Shown here in pieces: positions 34,509 through 43,882 of a stretch of 64,000 nucleotides of DNA. The stretch is from Pseudobutyrivibrio ruminis DSM 9787. GTDB taxonomy: Bacteria > Bacillota > Clostridia > Lachnospirales > Lachnospiraceae. How positions within the stretch are numbered: the stretch's first letter is position 1; every line of letters begins with the position of its first letter. The notes beneath the pieces are model-generated. The model worked only from the letters and a program-made list of their open reading frames with translations, was not told where the DNA came from and did not search any database. Position numbers and translations under genes: made by a program. Location: NCBI RefSeq assembly GCF_900218035.1, contig NZ_OBMR01000012.1, forward strand, positions 1-64,000, read 5' to 3'.

Positions 34509-35517
34509 GGCTTAGAGCCCTCCTAGCAACCAACATATAAATAACAACTGGCGCAAGAAATACAGCAGTCACTGCACTGATACTTACCTCAGTAGGTGCA
34601 AATGCAGTACGTGCTATACAATCGCAAAGTAAAGTAATTATGGCTCCTCCCATAAAGCATGCAGGAATCATAATTAAAGGCTTTGCTGTCTTCATTGCAC
34701 CTCTCATAATGTGAGGTACTGCAATACCAACAAATGAAATTGGTCCAGCAAATGCTGTTACGGTTGCAGATAAAATACTAGAAAGTAAAATCAATACAAC
34801 TCTAAGGTATTTAATATTAACGCCCATATTTCTGGCGTAAGCCTCACCAAGCTGATATGCCCCAATTGGCTTTGACATAACAAATGAAAGCACTAAAGTC
34901 ACCGAAACAATGATTGCAGATATAATTACATGCTCCCAGCTTATACCTGAGAAGCTTCCCAGTGACCAGTTGTGAAGATTTACAATATTGGAATCATTTG
35001 CAAATGTAATGATAAACTCTGTTACCGCAGAGCAAATATATCCAATCATTACTCCACATACCACTAGCAGTGACATGTTTCTAACCTTGCCTGCCAACAG
35101 CATTACTATTCCCATTGCAATGATAGAGCCTACGAATGCAGCAACCACCATAATAAGGGAGCTGATATAAACTCCCTGTCCAACCAAAACAACCATGCAA
35201 ATGGCAACAAATAGCTTTGCTCCTGATGAAATTCCAAGTACATATGGACCGGCAATAGGATTGCCAAAGAAAATCTGAAGTAAATATCCAGATACTGAAA
35301 GTGCACCCCCTAGAATTAATGCAGCAATAATTCTAGGAAGTCTTATTGATATGATAATTTTTCCAAACTGAACATCTCCTGGAGATATCAGGGATTTGAT
35401 AATCTCACTAACGGTAATATCCGCACTGCCAACTCCAAGACTAAAAATAAAGCAAATTAATAATAGTAATGCCATTGAAATAAAAAGGCATGTGAATCTC
35501 TTTTTTTCTGAGTTCAT
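34501..35517 (-). CDS. ABC transporter permease, BtuC/FecCD family
   Basis: A 338-residue permease with nine to ten hydrophobic segments. LRLPRIIAALILGGALSVSGYLLQIFFGNPIAGPYVLG-type core sequence begins near residue 62, and GPISFVGIAVPHIMRG is the family's cytoplasmic coupling segment. I chose ATG at 35517, where GGAG of the overlapping upstream stop region serves as ribosome site. An ATG 123 nt further upstream would lie inside the receptor gene. Substrate as for the ATPase. Confidence 0.9.
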   Translation of the reverse strand: MNSEKKRFTCLFISMALLLLICFIFSLGVGSADITVSEIIKSLISPGDVQFGKIIISIRLPRIIAALILGGALSVSGYLLQIFFGNPIAGPYVLGISSGAKLFVAICMVVLVGQGVYISSLIMVVAAFVGSIIAMGIVMLLAGKVRNMSLLVVCGVMIGYICSAVTEFIITFANDSNIVNLHNWSLGSFSGISWEHVIISAIIVSVTLVLSFVMSKPIGAYQLGEAYARNMGVNIKYLRVVLILLSSILSATVTAFAGPISFVGIAVPHIMRGAMKTAKPLIMIPACFMGGAIITLLCDCIARTAFAPTEVSISAVTAVFLAPVVIYMLVARRALSRG

Positions 35518-35519
35518 AG

Positions 35520-37052
35520 CTACTCCTTCAGTTTGTAAAAACATTCTCCCGATTTGTAGGAATCTGTAAGTATTAAATGCAGTTCCTCTATAAATTCTGC
35601 CACACTTGTGGTCTTTTGGAAATAGCCTTCTCTTAAACAATAAACATTTTTATTCTTCACAGCTTTGAAATCTGCTATGGATGGTGCCGATTCTACTAAA
35701 TCATCTACACTTTCAAGCTCACCTTCTATTGTGCTGTTATAAATAAGTATATCCGCGTCTACTGCTCCAATATAAAAATCTTCCATTGAAATCTTAATAG
35801 TAGATAAAGCATCTTCTGAATCAGCAAGATTCTCCGGTACATACGTAGCCCCTGCCATATCTATCATGGAAGAAATATAATCACCATTTTTTCTAACTGT
35901 AATCTGACCATTAGAATTTACAGAAAAGAATGCCACTGTAAGTCCTGTCTCTTCCATATCCATAACAGCCTTTGTACGTGCAACCTGAGCATCGAATACC
36001 TCTGTTGCAACATCAAGCTTGCCATACAACACGCCATACAGCTTAATCCACTCAAGTCTTCCTAGAGGAGATGTCTCATAGCTGGAGGTTTCAACCATAA
36101 CCGGAATTCCCAGGCTTTCAAGCTTCTCCTTTACTTCCGGATTGTGGTAAATCATAGTGTTTTCTATGGCAAAATTGCAACCATCTGATACAAGTAATTC
36201 ATAATCAGGAGCAGAATACTTTCCTGCATATAAAATATCACCTGCTTTAATAGCAGACGCAGCCTCATCTATGTACCAATCCTTTGAATCAGTGCCCGAA
36301 AACTTTATGCTATCAAGGCTGTCTGTATTAACTATCAAATCCATTACTGATGTGGAAACAAGATATGTTTTATCAATATCAGAAAGAACCTGAATGTTAT
36401 CTGATAACCCATCTAGATTCATATCAGCGCCTTCCAGTGGTCTCAAGAAATACTGATTAACACTTGCTCCTGTAATAGTTATAAATGCATACTCTGCATT
36501 GTTATCATCTGTATAATAATCGACTGTAAAATCCTTAGCGTATTCTAGTGCTAATGATTCTTTGAATTTAAGATTACCTAAGCTATAGGAATCATCCGAA
36601 TCCCCTTTAGTATCTGTGGATTCTTTTGTTCCACCTTCCACCTCTTCACCAGGAGCATAAACAGTCATTTTATACTCTATCTCATGAGGAGTGCTCATAG
36701 CTGTAGTGTCACCGATTACAATAAAAGGCTCATCAAATTCCGAGAATGGTATGGTAAATACGGAATTCTCATCTACCGCTGCCTCATTATCATATTTAAC
36801 ATCATCAACCAGCATATAGTCATAGTTTGAGCTTGACCATACCAATTGGACAGTCTTTTCCTCACCCTCCACTAAAACTGTGGCTGGCGATTCTACCGTA
36901 GCCTTTCCACTACCACCTGTAAGTGTAACATTACAACTATACTCACCATCTGTAATCTCATTTGTTTTATTTTCTATTTCGTTACTATTAAAAAAGCTGC
37001 AGGCTGTTAAATTAATAGCCAGCGCTGCAGCAAAAATGAATCTCTTTTTCAT
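35520..37052 (-). CDS. Lipoprotein ABC receptor with an extra N-terminal NEAT-like domain
   Basis: A 510-residue protein with lipobox LTAC (Cys18). Residues about 38-135 form a beta-rich module (GEYSCNVTLTGGSG … YDYMLVDDVKYDNEA) that resembles the NEAT/iron-transport-associated domain found in Gram-positive haem uptake. Residues about 165-510 are a TroA/BtuF-like solute-binding domain (VMVETSSYETSPLGRLEWIKLYGVLYG; IYNSTIEGELESVDDLV). Usual receptors have about 330 residues. The domain addition suggests a porphyrinoid or metal-corrinoid cargo. It is second in the riboswitch operon, 6 nt after cbiK. Confidence 0.82.
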   Translation of the reverse strand: MKKRFIFAAALAINLTACSFFNSNEIENKTNEITDGEYSCNVTLTGGSGKATVESPATVLVEGEEKTVQLVWSSSNYDYMLVDDVKYDNEAAVDENSVFTIPFSEFDEPFIVIGDTTAMSTPHEIEYKMTVYAPGEEVEGGTKESTDTKGDSDDSYSLGNLKFKESLALEYAKDFTVDYYTDDNNAEYAFITITGASVNQYFLRPLEGADMNLDGLSDNIQVLSDIDKTYLVSTSVMDLIVNTDSLDSIKFSGTDSKDWYIDEAASAIKAGDILYAGKYSAPDYELLVSDGCNFAIENTMIYHNPEVKEKLESLGIPVMVETSSYETSPLGRLEWIKLYGVLYGKLDVATEVFDAQVARTKAVMDMEETGLTVAFFSVNSNGQITVRKNGDYISSMIDMAGATYVPENLADSEDALSTIKISMEDFYIGAVDADILIYNSTIEGELESVDDLVESAPSIADFKAVKNKNVYCLREGYFQKTTSVAEFIEELHLILTDSYKSGECFYKLKE

Positions 37053-37058
37053 AAATTA

Positions 37059-38654
37059 TTATTCTGCTAATTCAGGATTTGAAACTGAAACCTTATGGTC
37101 ATACCAGCTTCCACTTTCTCCTAATAATGCTAAATCAAATTCCTTATCTAATGCTTCTACAGGAACATCAAAACCATAAACTGTTTCTGTTGTTCCATCT
37201 GAGTATGTTACCTCATCCTCTGTTGGCTGAAGCCAATTTGCTTCGTCCTTTTCTGCATCTGCAGCTGTTCCAAGATAAAGGTTAACAATTTTCTTTGAAA
37301 CTAATGATACATGGATAGACATCTTACCATTCTTAACTGTAAGCTCGCCCTTGCCATTTTCAGCTTCATTTACATGAAACATGCTGCTGTCTGTTGTAAA
37401 GTCAGCAAGATATGTCTCGCCTTCCTTAAGCTCGTCTGTGCTTGCTGCTTCTGTTGGCTCAACACCTGTTGCATCAGATGTGTGCTGAACGTAGATAGCC
37501 TGAACATCTGCGATTTCACCAAGTCCTGCAATCTGGCAATCGATTGATTCAAATGAACCATCTGCCTCAAACATTGACTTCCATGAATCCTCATCATCAC
37601 CAGCCATATCGTTGTTTGCATGGTCACCAGCAACAACCATAAGTGGACGAAGAACAACCTTTGTATAACCAGCTTCCTTAACTGCAGCGATGATGTTCTC
37701 GCAAGAAGTCTCTTCTGGCTCACCCTCTACAGTACCGATAAATACGTTTTCATAGCCAAGCTTATCCATCTGTGTCTGCATCTGGCTGTATGTAACCTTT
37801 GCAGTGTGGCTTGTACCGTGTCCCATGAATACAAATGCAACACCATCTTCAGCTGCTGCTTCTCTGCTTTCGAAACCACCATCAGCAACTGCCTCAGCTG
37901 TAATAGCCTTTGCAACTGTTTCCTTATCTGCATTTACTTCTGTAGCATCTGCTCCTACTTCACCAAGCAGTGGCTCAGCAATCTTTACAGATTCAAACTT
38001 ATCAGCATATTCTTCAACTGCTGCTGTTAATTCATCATACTCAGCGCCGTGCATCAAATGTGTTGGTTGAACAACAAGGTTCTTAACACCATTTGCAACT
38101 GCTCTTTCAAGAGCCTGTTCTACATTATCAATCTTTTCATTATCGCGAGCCTGAATGTGGTTGATAATAATCTGTGCTGTAAACGCACGTCTTACTGACC
38201 AATCAGGATATGCTGCCGCAATTGCCTTTTCAACTCCACCGATATCAGCAACACGACTATCATTAAATGAAGTACCAAAGCTTACAACAAGGATTTCATT
38301 CTCACCAATATCATCCTGGTTTAAAGGATCATCCTTTGAAGCATCACCTGTATCTCTACCAAAGTAATCTGGGTCTGCATACTCACCTTCTACAAGCTCC
38401 TTCTGAGCATCGGTAAGAGCGTCCCATGCTTCCTTTGCAGCTGTACACCCCGCATCTGTCTCATCTGTTCTTTCCTGAACATAAATTGCATCAATAAGTG
38501 CTGCTACATTATCTGCTGCCACCTGATCATCAATCTCCTCTGTCTCTACACTTTCCTCTGTAGTTTCAGCTACATCAGCAGTCTTGCCACATGCAGCAAA
38601 TACAAATGCTGCTGACATGAAAAGTGCTAAAATCTGTAAACTTCTCTTTTTCAT
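37059..38654 (-). CDS. cbiK: CbiK-family cobaltochelatase made as a lipoprotein with a C-terminal NEAT-like domain
   Basis: A 531-residue protein. Signal peptide with lipobox FAAC (Cys22), then about 100 acidic residues with a DALTDAQKELV segment. The CbiK chelatase domain occupies about 118-390: ILVVSFGTSFNDSRV, FTAQIIINHIQ, VQPTHLMHGAEYD, FVFMGHGTSHTAKVTYSQMQ and LRPLMVVAGDHANNDMAG. The histidines of the last segments match those that hold the metal in CbiK. Residues about 415-531 form a beta-rich NEAT-like module (ADFTTDSSMFHVNEAENGKG; KIVNLYLGTAADAEKDEANW). CbiK inserts Co2+ into sirohydrochlorin, normally in the cytoplasm; here it would face outward. First gene of the B12-riboswitch operon. 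Confidence 0.85.
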   Translation of the reverse strand: MKKRSLQILALFMSAAFVFAACGKTADVAETTEESVETEEIDDQVAADNVAALIDAIYVQERTDETDAGCTAAKEAWDALTDAQKELVEGEYADPDYFGRDTGDASKDDPLNQDDIGENEILVVSFGTSFNDSRVADIGGVEKAIAAAYPDWSVRRAFTAQIIINHIQARDNEKIDNVEQALERAVANGVKNLVVQPTHLMHGAEYDELTAAVEEYADKFESVKIAEPLLGEVGADATEVNADKETVAKAITAEAVADGGFESREAAAEDGVAFVFMGHGTSHTAKVTYSQMQTQMDKLGYENVFIGTVEGEPEETSCENIIAAVKEAGYTKVVLRPLMVVAGDHANNDMAGDDEDSWKSMFEADGSFESIDCQIAGLGEIADVQAIYVQHTSDATGVEPTEAASTDELKEGETYLADFTTDSSMFHVNEAENGKGELTVKNGKMSIHVSLVSKKIVNLYLGTAADAEKDEANWLQPTEDEVTYSDGTTETVYGFDVPVEALDKEFDLALLGESGSWYDHKVSVSNPELAE

Positions 38655-38709
38655 GATTTCCTCCTATAAAACCGTTCCAATTAATAACTTGCAAGGAAAC
38701 TCACGAAAA

Positions 38710-38733
38710 TAAAAAGACTGCCAACGGCAGTCT
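38710..38733 (-). terminator. Riboswitch-controlled terminator of the cobalamin operon
   Basis: Minus-strand AGACTGCC, loop GTT, GGCAGTCT (38733-38715) followed by TTTTATTTT. It lies 90 nt downstream of the B12 aptamer and 56 nt before the cbiK start, the layout of a transcription-terminating OFF switch. Confidence 0.88.
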
Positions 38734-38824
38734 CTAATCAATCAAAGCACAAAAACATGAGGCAATTAGCCTCTCGGATTCATGCGAATAATGATTCGAG
38801 TCCCGCAAATCATAATTACAAGAA

Positions 38825-38985
38825 ATAGGCAGGTCTCCTGACTTCGATCATCGCACGCTTTCTCTTCCCAAGAATACTCAGTGATATGAAAGCGAACTCC
38901 CTAACACAGTGACGGCTTCGCTCTGGATTCTCACCAGATTCCCTTTTCACCCATACGTACCTAAATACTATGGGCACCTAAATCC
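38825..38985 (-). ncRNA. Cobalamin (B12) riboswitch
   Basis: Read on the minus strand, GGTGAAAAGGGAA, CTGGTGAGAATCCAG, AGCCGTCACTGT, GGGAAG and the B12 box GAAGTCAGGAGACCTGCC occur in the canonical order and spacing of the AdoCbl-type riboswitch. A conserved AGGTGCC 5' segment is at about 38980-38974. It should shut off the downstream 19-gene operon when cobalamin is plentiful. 38762-38822, between aptamer and terminator, probably forms the antiterminator. Confidence 0.96.
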
Positions 38986-39010
38986 TATGAACGATATAAA
39001 TTTCTTAAAG

Positions 39011-39039
39011 AAAATACCACATTTATATTGGAGTGTCAA
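39011..39039 (-). promoter_or_regulatory. Promoter of the cobalamin operon
   Basis: Minus-strand TTGACA (39039-39034), 17-nt spacer, TATTTT (39016-39011), about 25 nt upstream of the riboswitch and just after the stop codon of the EAL gene. Confidence 0.75.
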
Positions 39040-39046
39040 ACCTCCA

Positions 39047-41206
39047 TCAGTCCTTTGCGATTGATAAAATGGCCACTTCATAAGCCGTATATCCATGAAT
39101 TGGGTTGACTGCTATTTTTCTGATAAAGAAGCTGGTGTAATAATCCTCATCCTGCATATTTTCTATATGAACCCACTTGTCGATATTATTGCATCTTTCC
39201 ACTGCATCCATAAAATCCTTTGTAGGTTCCTTTTTCTGCTGAATCATAGCATTTCCTAAATCTACTTCATCAAGATATCCTGTCTTCATAAGGAACTTTG
39301 CAAAGTTGCGGTTGTATCTAAGAATGTAAGTGCTATCCTCTCTTATTTCTACTACACCGGTAGGAATCTGACCGAAAAACTCATTACTATCCCAGTTGTA
39401 ATCTTCATTGACAACTGGTTCTACAATATTGACTTTACCAACTGTTGCATAGTAATCGCTTTCCTCAAATACTTCTATGACATTGCCCACTCTGGCGCCA
39501 TAAATCGTATACCATTCATCAAGTGGAATTGGCTTTGCAAAGTAAAATCCCTGCATCTTGCTGCATCCCACTTCACGTAAAAACTTCACCTGCTCTATAG
39601 TTTCTACACCTTCTACAATTGTATCAAGACCAAGCTTTGTAATCATTTGGATAAGCTCTTTTACTATGACATGATTTTTCTTGGACATACCAAACTCACG
39701 CATAAAACGCATATCTAGCTTGATTAAATCAAAATCAAATTTTTGCAACATATTTAAGGATGAATATCCGCTACCGAAATCATCCATCCAAACCTTAAAA
39801 CCTGCATCGTGGAATCTTCTAATCTGCTCAGAAACGAATTCCTCGTCCAATGTAGAGACGCTCTCTGTAATTTCTATGGTAATCATCTCTGATGAAATAG
39901 TTGAAGCTTCTACTCTCTTTTTTATTTCATCTACAATATCGCATAATTCAAAATCATACTTAGAGAGATTGATAGAAACAGGAACTATCTGGAATCCCTT
40001 CTTAACAACATCTTCCAAATCTCTTAATACGCATTCCAATATGTATAAATCAAGTTTATGAATAAGCTTTGCATCTTCCAGAACATAAATAAAATGATTA
40101 GGTGGAATAATTCCTCTAGCAGGGTCAATCCAGCGCGCCAACGCTTCCTCGTCGCATACTCTGCCATTTACAGATCTCATAATCTGCTGATAATAAGGCT
40201 GAATCCATCCTTCTCTTATAGCCTTTTCAAAGGTATTAATTACATATTCATAGTGAGAAGCAACAACATGTGTGTTCTCATCGTAAAAAGCATACTTTGA
40301 AAGGTAAGCCCCTTTTTCCTTGTCGCTTACAATCTTTGCTCTGTCACAAGCGCTGCTAGCTGGAACATCCTCAAATGCCATGGAGTAAATACCTACATGT
40401 ACTGGCAAAGTTTTGCCATCATTTGCCCGCTTCATATCTTTGAAAATGTTCTGAAGTGTAGCTTCAATTTCTTCCATCTGTGTAAACACAGCAAAATGGT
40501 CAGAACCCATTCTTCCACAATTTTCATTTGAGAAATACTTTCTTAAAATATCACCAAATGCACTTAGTAGGTTGTCCCCCTCCTTGAGTCCAAACTTCTC
40601 GTTGAAATATTTCATACCGGTAAAGTCAAAGAAAACTATACCAGGAGTTTTGCCCTCATCTAATATTGCCTGCTTGCCTGCATCTGCCAAAGCAAGGAAA
40701 TATGACATGTTTGGTAAGCCTGTAAGAGTATCATAAAAATTATCTCTTATCAGACTTTCCTTTGACATCATGTCTTTGAAATTTGAAGCTAATTTTTCTG
40801 TAAGGGGATTTTCAAAATCTTCGCCCATACCTTCCACCATATATATGGTACTGGAAAGCATAGTCCCATCCTCTGTTACGAAATGCTCACCGTGAGAATG
40901 TATAATTACATAATCATTAATGAGATGTGAAAGTGTCCTGTAAACACAATCGAATTTATCTCCGCCCATGGCGAATTTCAATGCGGCATCTGCAACCCTT
41001 GCCTTATCATCTGGATGTGTATCCCGATACATATCTTCGTCGAATAACTTGGTAATATTTTCTCGGGAATCTCCCATAAGCTTACACATTCCATCTGTAA
41101 CAAGGATTGTCACAACTCTTTTATCTATAAGCTGGTAGATTACAAGAGGAATATTAAGTTTCTCAAGTGCCTTTCTCTCTGTATCCTGAAACTGATATCT
41201 AGTCAT
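39047..41206 (-). CDS. EAL-type c-di-GMP phosphodiesterase with degenerate GGDEF and PAS-like domain
   Basis: A 719-residue cytoplasmic signalling protein. An N-terminal PAS-like region (about 15-130) is followed by a GGDEF-fold domain (about 165-310) whose active loop reads CGRMGSDHFAVF, so cyclase activity is probably lost. The EAL domain (about 325-565) keeps its catalytic motifs: EALARW, IEITESVSTLDEE, WMDDFGSGYSSLNMLQKF, KLDMRFMR and EGVETIEQ. It should cleave c-di-GMP. A second sensor-like region (about 600-719; VVEIREDSTYILRYNRNFAKFLM) forms the C-terminus. No membrane segments. It is a single gene between argS-type operon and cobalamin operon; a GGAGG ribosome site precedes it. Confidence 0.9.
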   Translation of the reverse strand: MTRYQFQDTERKALEKLNIPLVIYQLIDKRVVTILVTDGMCKLMGDSRENITKLFDEDMYRDTHPDDKARVADAALKFAMGGDKFDCVYRTLSHLINDYVIIHSHGEHFVTEDGTMLSSTIYMVEGMGEDFENPLTEKLASNFKDMMSKESLIRDNFYDTLTGLPNMSYFLALADAGKQAILDEGKTPGIVFFDFTGMKYFNEKFGLKEGDNLLSAFGDILRKYFSNENCGRMGSDHFAVFTQMEEIEATLQNIFKDMKRANDGKTLPVHVGIYSMAFEDVPASSACDRAKIVSDKEKGAYLSKYAFYDENTHVVASHYEYVINTFEKAIREGWIQPYYQQIMRSVNGRVCDEEALARWIDPARGIIPPNHFIYVLEDAKLIHKLDLYILECVLRDLEDVVKKGFQIVPVSINLSKYDFELCDIVDEIKKRVEASTISSEMITIEITESVSTLDEEFVSEQIRRFHDAGFKVWMDDFGSGYSSLNMLQKFDFDLIKLDMRFMREFGMSKKNHVIVKELIQMITKLGLDTIVEGVETIEQVKFLREVGCSKMQGFYFAKPIPLDEWYTIYGARVGNVIEVFEESDYYATVGKVNIVEPVVNEDYNWDSNEFFGQIPTGVVEIREDSTYILRYNRNFAKFLMKTGYLDEVDLGNAMIQQKKEPTKDFMDAVERCNNIDKWVHIENMQDEDYYTSFFIRKIAVNPIHGYTAYEVAILSIAKD

Positions 41207-41317
41207 TTTTCACCCTCCAACTGATAGTTTAGATACTTATGCCTCATCAATACATCGATTATAAATAAAGAATATGAATTAATTGTTAAAAATGATACTT
41301 ATTCCTCTTGTAAACTA

Positions 41318-43882
41318 TTATTTTATGTCGTAGTTTTCTCGAAGCTCTTTGGCCTTTCTTTCCACCTCTTCTATAAACTCTCGAGAAGATATCAACCTTG
41401 CCCCTGCGCCTCTGATAATTACCTGCTCTAAACCGTCAGAGGTTACAACTGTGATATCGTATTTTTTACCATGTTCATGGGTGAATCTCTCTATGTATGC
41501 ATCGGCGGTCTGAGCCTCTGCTGTAAACACCTGATGAATGTTCAAATAATCAGATGCTGTCACCTCATGGCCTTTCACTCTGTAGGCATCAAAAACTGCA
41601 ATTACATTGTAGTCTGTCATCGCTTTGTAATTGCTAAGGATATCAAGTAGCTTTCCTCGTGCTCCGTCCAAATTGACATCAAGCACTTCCTTTAATTCCG
41701 GCCAAGCGTAGATAAGATTGTATCCATCTACAAGCAGATACTTATCCCTGGCCTTTATCTCCTTTGGCGCTTTGTATACGTAATCTGAATCAACTCTTCT
41801 TGGTCTTGTGCTTTCTCCATAATGCCAACCCTTTTTAGGATTTTTACCCTGATTACTGTGGGTGGCGAGCTGAAGTATTTTGTCTATTTCATCTGGATCA
41901 AGCCATTCGTCTTCGCTGTGATTCATTCGCTTAGAATTAATAGGAATTTCATCATCCTGGGCTGAGTTGTTTTTTTCCTGTCTGCAAGGTACATGGCATC
42001 TATCCTTCACTTCATACCATGGAACAACTTCAGCTGCCCCGTGGGAGCAAAATACAGAAGAAGCAGGATTATCTATATCTGCTTCTGGATCATATCCGTA
42101 GGCTTCCATTACCTCATCTGGATTTTTGCATGCTGAATATCCGGCAAATGTAAGGTTGATGTGACCTTGTCCTTTTGTAAATGTCACAAGAACAGACTGA
42201 TAGTTTCTAATCTGAGATGCTGGTGCATTTCCTCTGATAATGCTAAGACCTCCATTATCCTCTGGCACCTCAAAGGAACCCTTCATATTTTCCACATCAG
42301 TCATTACTCTTCCGATTTGTTCTGACGGAACGCTGATTTCAAAATTAAAATATGGCTCCAGGATAGTTGTTCCAACCTCCATAAGGCCCTGTCTGATTGC
42401 TCGATAGGTAGCCTCTCTAAAGTCTCCACCTTCGGTATGTTTGATATGGGCTCTACCACCAACAACTGTAAACTTTACATCTGTAAGCGGCGCCCCAATT
42501 GATACGCCCAAATGTTCCTTTTCAAGAATATGGGTAGTTATAAGTCTTTGCCAATTGAGCGCCAGATCATCAGTAGAAACATCTGCATCCACCTGGATAC
42601 CACTGCCTGGCTCTAACGGTTCCATCAAAATATGGGCCTCTGCATAATGACGAAGTGGCTCAAAATGTCCTACACCTTCCACCTTATCTGCAACAGTCTC
42701 CTTGTATAACACGCCTGATTCAACAAACTCGCCCTTGATGCCAAGCTCATTTTCTATTCTAGTGAGAATGATTTCTGTTTGAACTTCCCCCATCAAATTG
42801 AAGGTTATCTCCTCCAGCTTATCATTCCAGCTAACATTAAGAGATGGGTCCTCATCGTTAAATGCACTAAGCTTTGGATATGCAAGACGAGGCACAGTAT
42901 CATCTGTAAAATTAAGTGTATATTTCAATACTGGATTTAAGGTCAGCTCTGGCCTATTATCCTCCACTCCCATTCCTTCGCCGGCAAATGTAGCCTTAGG
43001 GCCGATTAATGCAACCACATCACCAGCCTTTGCCTCATCTATCTGAGTATACTTAGCCCCGGAATAAAGCCTTATCTGGTCAACCTTCTCACCATTTGGA
43101 AGTGTGTTCTTAACCTTTAAGCTTCCAGAAGTAATCTTAGCAAAAGTAAGTCTTGTATCTCGTGCGAGACTTTCGATTTTATATATTCTTGCACCAAATT
43201 CAGTTCCCTTTTTCTTTTTCTCTCCTGAATACTTACTTAGCTTTTTCATAAAATCCAGAAGCTCTTTTACGCCTGAATCCTTAAGGGCTGAGCCAGTTAA
43301 AACAGGGAAGATTTTCCTTGATATAATCATATCGTAAATACGATAATCAGAAAGCTCACCTGTCTCAAAAAACTCTTCCATTGCCCCTTCATCTTCTGCA
43401 GCAATATCCTCGTGATTTGAAAGAAGAACGCAGTTGCCACTAAGCTTTTCTTTGAGATTTGGAAGTAGAGAATCTGCCTCCACAGAAGGCATATCCATCT
43501 TGTTAATAAAAATGATTGTTGGAACTTTGTTCTTAGAAAGTAAATCGAAGAGAGTCTTTGTATGTGCCTGAACACCATCGGTGCCGCTTACAAGAAGAAT
43601 TGCAAAATCCAGCGCCCAAATAGCACGCTCAGTTTCAGTTGCAAAATCCACGTGACCTGGAGTATCAAGAAGTGTAATACTTCCCCCTTCCACGTCAAAA
43701 ACAGCAGGCTTCGAAAAGATAGTTATCCCTCTATTTTTCTCCTGCTGATCAGTATCTAAAAAGGCGTCCCCCTTGTCTACTCGACCGGTGGACGCCAAAA
43801 CTCCTGCGTTGTAAAGAACCGCCTCCGATAATGTTGTCTTACCTGCATCAACATGTGCAAGTATTCCCCATGTTGTATTCAT
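41318..43882 (-). CDS. TetM-like translation GTPase fused to a NYN (YacP-like) nuclease domain
   Basis: An 854-residue protein. Residues 1-650 follow the EF-G/ribosomal-protection plan: GILAHVDAGKTTLSE (6-20), RGITIF switch I, LLDTPGHVDF, IFINKMDMPS (about 125), then domains II-V. Domain IV (HILEKEHLGVSIGAPLTDVKF … GGDFREATYRAIRQGL) is TetM-like. After a linker with CSHGAAEVVPWYEVKDRCHVPC, residues about 700-845 form a NYN domain with YLLVDGYNLIYAWPEL and conserved Asp residues (AVFDAYRV; TADAYIERF; VVTSDGLEQ), as in YacP/Rae1, a ribosome-associated mRNA nuclease. A ribosome-rescue or mRNA-cutting factor is likely; drug resistance is not implied. Confidence 0.85.
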   Translation of the reverse strand: MNTTWGILAHVDAGKTTLSEAVLYNAGVLASTGRVDKGDAFLDTDQQEKNRGITIFSKPAVFDVEGGSITLLDTPGHVDFATETERAIWALDFAILLVSGTDGVQAHTKTLFDLLSKNKVPTIIFINKMDMPSVEADSLLPNLKEKLSGNCVLLSNHEDIAAEDEGAMEEFFETGELSDYRIYDMIISRKIFPVLTGSALKDSGVKELLDFMKKLSKYSGEKKKKGTEFGARIYKIESLARDTRLTFAKITSGSLKVKNTLPNGEKVDQIRLYSGAKYTQIDEAKAGDVVALIGPKATFAGEGMGVEDNRPELTLNPVLKYTLNFTDDTVPRLAYPKLSAFNDEDPSLNVSWNDKLEEITFNLMGEVQTEIILTRIENELGIKGEFVESGVLYKETVADKVEGVGHFEPLRHYAEAHILMEPLEPGSGIQVDADVSTDDLALNWQRLITTHILEKEHLGVSIGAPLTDVKFTVVGGRAHIKHTEGGDFREATYRAIRQGLMEVGTTILEPYFNFEISVPSEQIGRVMTDVENMKGSFEVPEDNGGLSIIRGNAPASQIRNYQSVLVTFTKGQGHINLTFAGYSACKNPDEVMEAYGYDPEADIDNPASSVFCSHGAAEVVPWYEVKDRCHVPCRQEKNNSAQDDEIPINSKRMNHSEDEWLDPDEIDKILQLATHSNQGKNPKKGWHYGESTRPRRVDSDYVYKAPKEIKARDKYLLVDGYNLIYAWPELKEVLDVNLDGARGKLLDILSNYKAMTDYNVIAVFDAYRVKGHEVTASDYLNIHQVFTAEAQTADAYIERFTHEHGKKYDITVVTSDGLEQVIIRGAGARLISSREFIEEVERKAKELRENYDIK

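Noticed and set aside
41318-43882. Tetracycline resistance gene
   Set aside because: It is TetM-like in fold but ends in a nuclease domain, sits in a housekeeping operon and lacks mobile-element context.
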